A DNA stretch of 64,000 nucleotides. It comes from Polytrichum commune (taxonomy: Eukaryota; Streptophyta; Polytrichopsida; Polytrichales; Polytrichaceae). Each line of letters opens with the position of its first letter. Position 1 is the first letter of the stretch. Below the pieces are notes generated by a model. That model was not told where the DNA came from, ran no database searches, and worked only from the letters and a program-made list of their open reading frames with translations. The DNA is taken from contig OX485809.1 of assembly GCA_950295325.1 (NCBI GenBank), positions 39,215,081 through 39,279,080 of the forward strand, read 5' to 3'. Made by a program: the position numbers and the translations under genes. Of this stretch, positions 22,391 to 32,471 are shown one piece after another.

Positions 22391-24779
22391 AAAGTCCGGT
22401 ATTTGCGGCGGTATATGCGGGTATGTGCAACCTATTGTGTACCTGGGAGGTATAGGGTGGGCGCACAAGAAAATGGTTTGCGCTCGTTCCAGTTAGGTCT
22501 GTGGAGCGCACACTTGGTTGTGCCGCAGAAAAGAGCTCTGATGTGGGGGGAAGAGCTTTAAGTACCTCCCCCCTGATGGTTCAAAATCCCTTGGATGCTA
22601 TTTAAAAAGCGGATTCCCGCCGCCTACTTTGACCTAACAATATGCCATTCCATCCATGCGGAATAAATAAATAGCATTATGTATGGAACATGTCTTGCAT
22701 GCACGCAACATATTGTAAATATGTCAATCGGTCGCACACCTTAGTTGTCACCAAGGTCTCACGTGAATATATATCTATATTTATATGTATATATGAATTT
22801 CATATTGTATATTATATTATATTATATTATATATACACATATATATAATATTAGATTTATAATGTCTATATAGGTTTATGGTTAACATTGAATTTAAATG
22901 ATTTGCAACTAAGGTGTGAAGTCCAAGTTAATTGACGATTGATTATACCTAATAAAGTGATGAAGGGTTTAGGGTAATACATATTCACACACACAATGAG
23001 GTAAGAGTAGCTAAAAACATGTTGTGGAAGCCCCTAAAATTGTAGGTATCACATGATTCACATAAAAAAAATGCCCGTAATATGGTCACCAACTGCATGA
23101 ATACCAATAAAAAGTCGCTTAATCCATAATGGTTTGTACTAGGTAAATTGAGGACATTTTGAAGTAATCATACCCAATATATGTAGGTAAGGTCTTCATT
23201 CAAATGTAACACTAGGTTTGAAAATAATGAATTAAAATGGCATGATTGGAAATGATCAATCACTTTGGAACGGTGCATACGATAATGATAAGAATTGAAA
23301 CCATGCCTACGTGAAGTCATACTTACAATTATTAATATCATGTGTTTGACGTCCTATGAGAAATAGAATTTCCTCCACCTTTTGTAAAGGTTTAGGATAG
23401 CGCAGGCTCGCCACAATATGAAATTGAGTCCTTTATCCAATAATTTTTTTTTAAGGAACCATTGAACACCTTGAAAGACATATTGTCCATGAAAAATTTA
23501 TATTTTAAAACACCATATACACATGCTTGCGGGTGGATTTTTCATTTGAATCCACCCCCTACACTTGAGGCTCGCCAAACATCGGACCATATTATGAACT
23601 ACAAGTTTAAATGCAATTGATCATTGGTGAAATTTAAAGTTGATGGCACTAGTATTCGTTTGTTAGTTCAAGTCGACAACTAATTAAATGACTTGACCTC
23701 CTAAGAAGGGTTGGTAAGATAAAAAGATGTAGGGTTAGGGTTTAGGGTTTGGGGTTTGGGGTTTGGGGTTTGGGGTTAGTGTATATGGTTTGTGAAAGTT
23801 GTCTAATATGTGGTTTGCGGGCTTAGGGTTTAGATCGTTAGTGATACTTAGGACGGGTTTAGACTTGGAGTCAAGGCTCAAAAATGGGTTGGGGTGAAAG
23901 AAATCCACGCCTCTCATTGGTAGAAAGGCTAGGATTTTCTTCTTCAAGTTTACACCATGAGTTGGGGCCAATCACAAATAAATTATTTTATTCATCATGA
24001 CAATGGCCTCAAGCCTTGGAAAAGAGAGCTCCCAACATTGTGGACTCTTTCCCTCTTGTTGAGGCCATTGTTAGAGCTTTTATTCGCTTATAGTAGTTTA
24101 TTCTTTGAGCATTGAGTAGGAGGGGAGAAATTCTAAATTTATTATACTTTAATTATTATCCATAGAATAGTTCATGAGTACGTTGGAACCTCTCATAACC
24201 CTCTCATAATTGCAACCTCCAAATGGCCCCAACCCCACCTAAATAGGTTTACACATGAAAGCAATGAATGGAGTTAGGTTACTTTCTTATTAATGGCCTT
24301 TGGGGCCCATTTGCATGCCACATGGGACATATTGGCCTTCGTTCACAATGGCCTTGGCCCCAAGTCTAAACAGGCCCTTAGTGTACTATGCGTTCGTATT
24401 TAGAGTATCTAATACTAAATATCATATTAAGGGTGGGTCAAGCTAACACCTCATGAAATTAATGACATCGTATTGAAAAATGAATTTTCCCCCACCTCTT
24501 GAGGAGAATCTGATAGCCCCTCTCCATAATTCAAAATGCGTCCTTTATGTATGTAAAATTTGTTTGAGGAACCATTGAACAACTTTAAGGATGTGTGGTT
24601 CATGAAAACTCTATTTTGCAAAACACCATACACACATTGGGGTGGATTCTTCATCGAAAACCTACTAAATGACATGCATTGTGTTGTACAAATTAACTGA
24701 ACATACTTTTCTAAAATATGTTTACAAGGAATCCAACTGTAGAGGTATTCAGGGGATACGGAATGTAAAATTCATGTCC
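22391..24779. other. Palindrome-free AT-rich spacer within the giant transposon
   Basis: No gene was found. The stretch holds an AT dinucleotide run near 22760-22860, a telomere-like run of TTTAGGG/TTTGGGG units at about 23731-23776, and a direct duplication described separately. The abrupt lack of palindromes here suggests sequence added later or under different constraint. Confidence 0.45.
23370..24660 (+). repeat. Direct duplication of about 180 bp within the spacer
   Basis: The segments 23370-23550 and 24480-24660 are diverged direct copies. They share a CTCCACCT...start, GAGGAACCATTGAACA-like text, a CATGAAAA block, and AACACCATA(T/C)ACACAT...GGGTGGATT. Between them lie about 930 bases with no coding sequence. 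They could be the remains of an older insertion, but no TG...CA ends were evident. Confidence 0.5.
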
Positions 24780-26551
24780 CCGAACTAAGCTCCCACCATT
24801 TCGTATTTCTTAATTCGTAAACCCTCATCCCTCCCTATCCCCATTCCCCTCCCATCCATCCCCATCCCCATTCCCTCCCCATCCCCTCCCCTCCCCCATC
24901 CCCATCCCCATCCGCATCCCCATCCCCTCCCCCATCCCAGCCCTGGCCAATGGCTGTCAGCCACGTGGCAGCCGCCAGGAAACCCTAGCGGTGCCGGCTA
25001 CCTCCCCGCGCCTCTTCCTCTCCTCCTCATTTGTCATTTGGAGCAGAGGAGGAGGGGAGAGCTTAGGTGCGGCGAAGCCCTGGCCATTTGTATAGCCGCA
25101 TTTTATGTTTATTCTTGGCGCGTATTGTCAGAAGCTTGAGAGTAGGATCGCTTGAGAGGTTGATATTTGTAGAAATCTTGAGAAGGTTGAGAGTTTTGGA
25201 AAGCTTGAGAGGTTTAGAGTTTTGGAAAGCTTGAGAGGTTTAGAGTTTTGGAAAGCTTGAGAGGTTTAGAGTTTTAGAAAGCTTGAGAGGTTGAGTGTTT
25301 TAGAAAGCTTGAGAGTTTTAGAAAGCTTGAGAGTTTTAGAAAGCTTGAGAGGTTGAGTGTTGCAAAAAGCTTGAGAGCTTGAGAGTTTCAGAAAGCTTGT
25401 GAGTTGTGTTTACATCAGAATATTTGTAGGATTTGTAAATAAATTCTGAAGGCTTGAGAGTGTGAGAAAGGAGCGAGGGTAGAAATTGCATTTGAAAGCG
25501 AAATCAGTGCATTTGTCAGGTTTCTGGATTTCTGAGTAGCAGGCAGCAGGTTTTGGGTTTGCAACAATTCAATGTGAGTACAGGTTTCCTTTTCAAAACA
25601 CTTCTTTGCAATCTGAAATTGTTCTTTGTTGAATTCCATGTGTCATGTTTTATGCATTATGAGCTTTGTCATGTTTTGTATGAATTAGGACTTTCCCCTT
25701 CATTATGAATTCTTAATCACTGAATCTCAATGTTGTTGTCATTACATATTTCACTTTGTGTTTCATCATTCTGATCAAGAGTTGCAGGCAGAAATCCAAG
25801 CAATGTCGATAGCAACATTCATAAACCCATACATACGTATACGTATATGTACGGAAAGCATTTATTATCATACACAGACGACCACATTTACGAACGATCG
25901 TTCGTAAATGTGGCGTTTATACATCTAATACACCAAGCCCTTTACTTTTACGAACGCACGTTCGTAAAATACGCACTCACCTTCTACTTTTACGAACGTG
26001 CGTTCGTAAAATACCCACTCACCTTCTACCTTTACGAACGTGCGTTCGTAAAATACCCACTCACCTTCTAATTTTCCGAACGTGCGTTCGTAATTGATTA
26101 AATAAGGAACATCTTGTATTTGCGAACGTCCGTTCGTGAACAAACACTGAATCACATCAATATCCTAGATTTACGAACGATCGTTCGTAACCAGGGATCC
26201 AAACACACCCAAGATTTGCGAACGCGCGTTCGTAAATCTACACAAAGGCATGGACACAAATATGTGTACCCAAAAACTAATAAAAATGAGCCCAAAAAAT
26301 GAAAATAAAAACGAACCCTACACCTTTTGATTACTCCATATGAACATCACAACACTCAAATACGACCGCGCGTTCGTATTTATTGAAAATGAATAACACC
26401 TTGGAAATCAAACCAAATTTGCGAACGAACGTTCGTAAACAAGAACCAACAGATGTCTTGCCAATAATAAATAATTTATTGATGACCTGCAAATGCCAGT
26501 AACGAACGCGCGTTCGTAAATGCAATTCTGAATGTGTCTGTTACATTGCAG
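24780..26551 (+). promoter_or_regulatory. Promoter, 5' leader and palindrome-rich leader intron of the large gene
   Basis: A CT-rich tract of CCCCATCC units (about 24830-24935) precedes GC-richer sequence to 25080. A purine-rich leader of repeated CTTGAGAGGTTTAGAGTTTT units follows. A plausible splice donor GTGAGTACAG is at about 25574, and the acceptor TTACATTGCAG at 26541-26551 sits directly before the ATG. Eleven palindromes fall in this putative leader intron (25890-26518), eight of them spaced 42-60 bases apart. Transcript data are needed to fix the start site. Confidence 0.5.
25160..25400 (+). repeat. Short tandem repeats in the leader, GCTTGAGAGGTTTAGAGTTTTGGAAA type
   Basis: About nine degenerate units of 17-27 bases, each containing AAGCTTGAGAG. 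They lie in the putative 5' leader of the large gene. Confidence 0.75.
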
Positions 26552-29500
26552 ATGGCTAGACCAATCAGGAGCGCAATCGAAATGTTCGCGGTTCAGTTGG
26601 ATCGGCTTCCGGAGTCAGTGACAGATGACAATGGGAACGATAATTACGTCCCCAAAGATGACTTCATGGGGGAGTGGACGGCGCTCCCGGAGAAAATCGA
26701 GGGCGGATTGTTCGCCTTGAGATTCACATACGAGTTGGAGACAAGGCCAGACCAGCCGGAGCAGTGGGTGCAGATGAAGACATGGGAGATAGAATCCATA
26801 GAGGCACAGGGTGATTTTGTTATCTTGGATTTGAAAAACAAAAAAGACCACATCAACCTCCTGCTGGACTTCAGGAGGCACCCTTTCTCCCATACATACG
26901 CACAGAATAATGTTGTAGAGGATGCCAAGCATTTCGACCTCGTGAACCTTTTCACGAAGTACAGCCTCAGCCAGCATTGGACAGCCAGGAAGTTGACTGC
27001 ACTGGCCCTAAATATGTCCAAGTATAACAGTGCCGTCGTGGAGGCCAACAAGAAGAAGAAGAGTCCCAAAAAACCTACTGCATCCGGAGCAGGAGGTTCT
27101 AGAAGTGCGCCGCGGCCAGTGCCTTCAGCTAGCAGATTGTCAGAGGGGCCAAGCAGACACTCCACGCCATCTAAAAGAACTCGGGACGATATGGAGAAGT
27201 CTAGTGTCACGGAGACAGCTGAGGTCAACTTGCCGCCTGTCATGCCGACCCCTTTGAAGAAGGGGGAAAATCCTGATGCGGCAAAGGCGACTCGTATCCT
27301 TCGCGACTTCAACAATTACTCGAAGGATTGCTGGCCCATGGGACGGCACTTCACCTTCAACGTGGACTGCTTCAAATGCGAGAAATCCCCCAACAAGTGG
27401 GTGGTGAGGTCACGTGAAAGCGGAGGTGTGAAGTGGCAAATCAACAACTTGATGAATAACGTGAAGTGGGATAGGCAAACTGTGTGCGTTATGCCAAAGG
27501 GTTTCACTTCCCGTCCCACGGAGAAAGATTGGGCAAGAATCCAGAATGGGGAGTTCTGGATTATTGATGGACAGTACAGCCTGGAGGCATCGCAGATCAT
27601 CCTCAAGGATGATAACTTCCAGCATGAGCTGAAGGGGGACCTGCGCTACTGGAAGGCGTTCCTGGTGTGGTCAGACGACTGGGACAAACTCCGGAAAATT
27701 TCGACATTTTTAAATTATGGGAATAAGATCAAAGCGTTTGAGGCATCATGGGCAGTAAACATAGTGGCTGCGAGAGACGTGTGGGTGGCACACGGGTGCC
27801 CACCAAAGGAGAGGGAGAATGCGAAAAACCAGTCTCCACAATGGAAGGTAAGTTTACGAACGAGCGTTCGTAATTCTCAGGTTCCTTTAGAACATTCCTG
27901 ATCATTTTATTTACGAACGTGCGTTCGTATTTGATTGACCGATGACATTCCTTTCTAATGCAGGCGTTTTGCGATGCGATGGTGGACAAATTCTCTTCCA
28001 TCGACATGAAGTCCACTTCAACGAAGTCAGTGCTTGAGCTGAAGGGTGAGCTCCGGCTTATTTGTTGCAACAGAGACACCTGGGATTTGTGGACCCAATT
28101 TTTTGATGCTCACAGTGCGGGGGATCTCGTCAACCCCGACACTGAAGAAAAATATAATCAGGAGAAGACTGGGGAAGTGCCTCTGCTGCTGAGGGAATTT
28201 TTTAGGCCGCTTCAGGGGTTGACGGAGTCGGAATTGCAGAGATGTGCAGTTCATGCTCTTGGGAACACCGTCGGGAGAACAATCCCCTACCCGAAGATTT
28301 TTTTGAAGAGGCCAAAGCACAGGCCCGGAACGTACTCCATCAAGGAGTGGTGCAAACATCGCAAGTTGAAGACCAACGCAATGAGGGAGTTGGGCGCACT
28401 AGTCCCGGAGTACAAACTCTTCCAGGCCGACGGGGACATCAACTGGGCTGGATGGAAGGAGTTCAAGGTCGGGTATAACATCAACGGCTCTTCCATGCGT
28501 AGGCTAGTTAAGGAACACGCCTCCGTCTTGAAGCTGAAGGGGAACAAGCGGACCAAGAAAGCAGAGACAGATCCCCAGGAGGTGGAGTTGTATATAAAGT
28601 TTTTGGAGAGGAAGCGGAGGGCCACATTCGAGGGAGTGGCCAGGTTTTGTTTGGTAACCACCGGGCTGGAGAGGACCACTTTTTCTAAGTGGGACGGCAC
28701 CATCAGCAGGGCCAAGGTGAGGGAGGACCGCAGGGGTTGCCCATTTGCCCTGATTGATTTCAGGGGGATCCCAGGAGGTGCGAGGCAAGGGGCAAAGGAT
28801 TTTCCCTTCTACAACCCTTTCATGGCAAAGTTTCAAGACTACAGATCGCCTGAAATGAGGGAGCCTCACGTATGGCTTTGGATAGTGGAACATGAGAAGC
28901 TATCCATTGTCACTGAGCTGTACGAAAATACCATCAAATTTGAATACAGCATCTACCACAGCACCTACGTGCCCGCAAAAACGGAAGGGATCGTGGCCAT
29001 CAACGAGGCCAGGGGCAACAAGCAGGTGGGAGCTGTCAGCTTGATCTTCTTAATGTACAATGCTCTCAGAAATGGGAGAGCGCCTGTGAAGGCAAACAGT
29101 ACTTTCAAGAAGATATACAGCATCCCTCACCCCCCTCCCAAGGAACTGTTGCAGGAGACACTGTACACGGTTTTCCCCGCGTTGGAGCTCAGGTTGGAGT
29201 TCTACGTGTCAGTGTTGCAGAGTTTGGCAATCAGTGGAGAGACTGTCTACAACATCTTTGGAGGCAGCAAGTTCATGTACGCGGCCATGGTAAGCTGTCA
29301 TTCTTAGATTTACGAACGCTCGTTCGTAATTGTCATTGATTCAAATGTTATAATAGTTGTGGCATTTTTTCCCTTTGCGTTGATCTGGCCTTGTCTCAAT
29401 GTTGATGTTTACGAACGCACGTTCGTATATGCTGACATGTTTGGAACGTTGGTACAGATGCTGGGGTTGGTCGTCAATAACTACGTTGACGCCCAAGACG

Positions 29501-32266
29501 AGGATGAATACCAGGTCCACAGGGTGAAAACATCCACAATGGACCTCGATGACATGTGTGTCCCCAGGGAGGACTTCAGCATGCCCGTCGACGAAGGCAT
29601 GCCGGGCTTGGAGACAGACGAGGACGAGCCCGCCCCCTCCGTGGACGTGGACGCTATCTTGCAGTCGTTCAACATCACTCCTTTACGGATGTTGGCGCCA
29701 GCGGGTCACCCGTCTGACCCCCAAGGGACACCGGGGGGCTATACAGGATCCTCGGCTGGGACAACCCAGGATGTCCTCCCCGCTAGAGTGTCGGGTGCGG
29801 AACCCTTCGGCACACCTGGCGGCTGTTCGACGTCAGTGTCTCCCAGGCCCGTCGTGGTTCCGAGGATGGAGACCCTCGACCTCCTTGACCAACGCTCGCG
29901 TCCATCTTTGGACCACTTCCGGAACACGAGGAGGAGGATGAAGAAGACGCCATACGTGGAGTTGCCGGAGGGAGCAATCATCGAGGTGTCCGACGAGGAC
30001 GAAGGGGACATGGACATCATGGCGGAGCTGGGGGTGGATTACGACAAGAACAAGCGTGTGAAGGAGGAGGCGTTGACGGTTGCCGAGCTGAATGCCAAGC
30101 TAGAGCAAAAAATGAAGGAGGAAATGGTGGCTGCGGCAGAGGAGAGTGCAAGAAATATGGCCCGCATGCAGGAGGCGCTGCGGGAGTCCGCAGCAAAGAC
30201 GGACGCCATATTTGAGATGCTCAGAAATATGCAGAGCTTCTCGGCGCCAGCACAACAGCCTTACCCCTTCCCTGGAGGATACCCCTCCCATACCCCCCTT
30301 CCAGGCCTGTTCCCCGGAGGACCTTGGCACCCACCAGCACCACACCCAACGCCAGCTGGGAGTCCTCCGCCCCTTCAATTGACTGCCACCCCCTTCAACT
30401 CGGACGATGCGATAAGGGCTGCCATACGCGAGGACGAAGATTTACGAACGCGCGTTCGTGAATCTTCAGGTCCGGCAGTCCTAACCCCTCCCCCTCCAAG
30501 GGTAGGACTGGCCTCAGTCACTGCCACCGCCTCTTTGACAGTCGTCCCGAGGGTAGTGCATAGGCAGGGCGATGAATCTGCGCAACACACTGACATGGTC
30601 ATTGTGGAGGAAACGCAGGGGAGCCCCAATGACGCGGCAGCTGTCCAAGGAATGGACGTTGAGAGCCCTGACCTGGAACGGCATCCATCCGCGGAGATGG
30701 AGGATGTCCGCATGGACACTCTCGACCTGGGCGGAGATGACGACGACGACGACGCGGATCACATTGTGCAGACCCAGGCGTCACAGTCGGAGCGTGCCAC
30801 AGACGCCATGGAGACAGAGGCGGCTGGCCCAATGGGGATTACGAACGCGCGTTCGTTAATCGAAGAGGAGGGAACTGCTCGGTCCACCGCCGCTGCCCCT
30901 CCCCCCGATGACGAGGTAACTCTCCTCTGAGAATACCACTCATTTGACGAACGCGCGTTCGTAACCACTAACCCATGCGCGTTGTGTTCTTGGCGGTTCC
31001 TGTCCATCAGCATCACGAGGCGTGCGAGGACCCTTCTCTACGTGGACCCTTAGCCCGATAAATTTTGACCCTTAGCCCGAGAAATTTTGTAGAACACGGC
31101 ATGCATTTGCCATAGGAAACTGTGAAAAATTATCACGTGAGACAATTGTAAATATTCACCGAATTAATATATGAGCAGATGATCTCTGCGTCGCATCTCC
31201 CAAACTTATTATATCGTATCGCATCTTGTATTATGTATGTTCATGCGCATCATTACACTTTCACGCCCACTTTCACCCTCCTTCACGAACGAGCGTTCGT
31301 ACATGTGCTTCTATCCGCGCTCACGAACGAGCGTTCGTAAATGATGCGCCACCCCAGCCTTCATTCACGAACGCTCGTTCGCAAGTCTGCACTTGACCAC
31401 ATTCTCCTTGCACTATTTTCCTCGCATAATCGTCTTTTCCTCAATGCAATGTTGTTTATTGGATCATAGAATTAAACTAGTCGAGTTGTTAATCACAGGA
31501 TCCCCCGGAGACAGGTCGGAAACCCTCGACCAGTGGACGTCTTACCAGAAACAAACCGTTCGTCGTGTTCGACCTGAACGGGGTGTTGTGTCACACCGAA
31601 CACATCCACCGGGTCCCCACGCGTCCCTTCCGTCACCCCGACGAAAGGGACTACGACGGAGAGCTCGACACTCTCATTAACCGCAAGGCTGTCCGCGCCC
31701 GTCCCGGCCTGCGTGACTTCCTTCGAGAGGTGCTCGATGTAGCTCACGTCATTGTGTGGAGCTCCATGGTCATGGAGAACACCGAGCCAATCGTCGACTT
31801 CCTCTTCCGCGATCTTCCGAGCCCTTGCCTCATCCTCGGCCAAGAGGATTGCGATGAATTGCTCGACGAAAAGGGTCTGCCGGTTCCAAAGTTCGGCGGT
31901 CGTGGCGGAGGACAACAATTCCTCAAGGTCTTGAGGTCAAGACTGTGGCGGGGCATCCCCCGGTTGCAGGGGGTACCCCACGGGTGGTGGCCGACCCCCG
32001 AGAACACCGTCCTCGTCGACGACAGCCCCACCAAAAGCGTTTTGAACCCCCCGGGGAACGTCATCTTCCCCGCCACTTGGACCGGCGATAGGAACGACAC
32101 GTTTTTGGTCGATACGCTAGCGCCTTACCTTAGAAGGCTTGTTGTCCACGCCGGTAGCATACCATTTTTTGTTAGGTCCAACCCCATAGGCAATGTGGGT
32201 TTAAGCCCCCGTGATAATGTATTCAAGAGCATCATGAGGCTCGCCAAACTCAATAAATTGATTTGA
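26552..32266 (+). CDS. Four-exon giant-transposon gene: ParB-like, methyltransferase-like and FCP1-like HAD regions
   Basis: Exons 26552-27847, 27964-29289, 29458-30915 and 31499-32266 join in phase 0 across GT-AG introns, giving about 1615 residues. Residues 1-160 are unrecognised; a basic, probably nuclear-targeting segment (KKKKSPKK) follows near 165. Residues 258-400 contain FWIIDGQYSLEAS and ISTFLNYGN, resembling the DGQHR/ParB-Srx pattern. In exon 2, ALIDFRG (about 694), HVWLWIVEHEKL (about 735) and YNIFGGSKFMYAAMMLG (about 864, across the exon 2/3 join) match in order the motif IV-to-motif I layout of permuted beta-class amino-methyltransferases, but DFRG stands where DPPW/Y is expected. 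A coiled coil lies at about 1074-1134, then a Pro-rich stretch. The last exon is an FCP1-like HAD domain (FDLNGVL about 1385, LVDDSPTKS about 1533). If intron 3 is retained, translation stops at 30930. Domain calls before the HAD region are inferred. Confidence 0.7.
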
Positions 32267-32471
32267 AATGCCTCCATGTCTTTGCTTTGTATCAAGTGGT
32301 TCACATTTACTAATGCTTGCTTCGTTTTTGGATGTCTTTTGTTGTTGTGATTGTTGTTGTGATTGTTGTTGACCATAGTCTGCCCCCATATGCGACGCCC
32401 CTGTGGTCGACGGCCCTTCCCGTCCCCTCTCGCCACCTGCCTCCCCTTCCCGCGACGTCACGGACTTCCAA
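32267..32471 (+). other. Short spacer between the two plus-strand genes
   Basis: Contains a TTGTTGTTGTGA microsatellite (about 32335-32372). No promoter element is obvious, so the downstream small gene may use a promoter in this spacer or share a transcript with the large gene. Confidence 0.4.

Noticed and set aside
23731-23776. Interstitial telomere or chromosome fusion point
   Set aside because: Only about six degenerate TTTAGGG/TTTGGGG units; too short and impure to claim a former telomere.
25890-26520. CRISPR-like regular spacing of repeats (42-60 bases apart)
   Set aside because: The repeats are short palindromes that also occur singly in exons, introns and intergenic DNA, spacers are partly repetitive, and the context is a plant nuclear transposon with introns and no cas genes.
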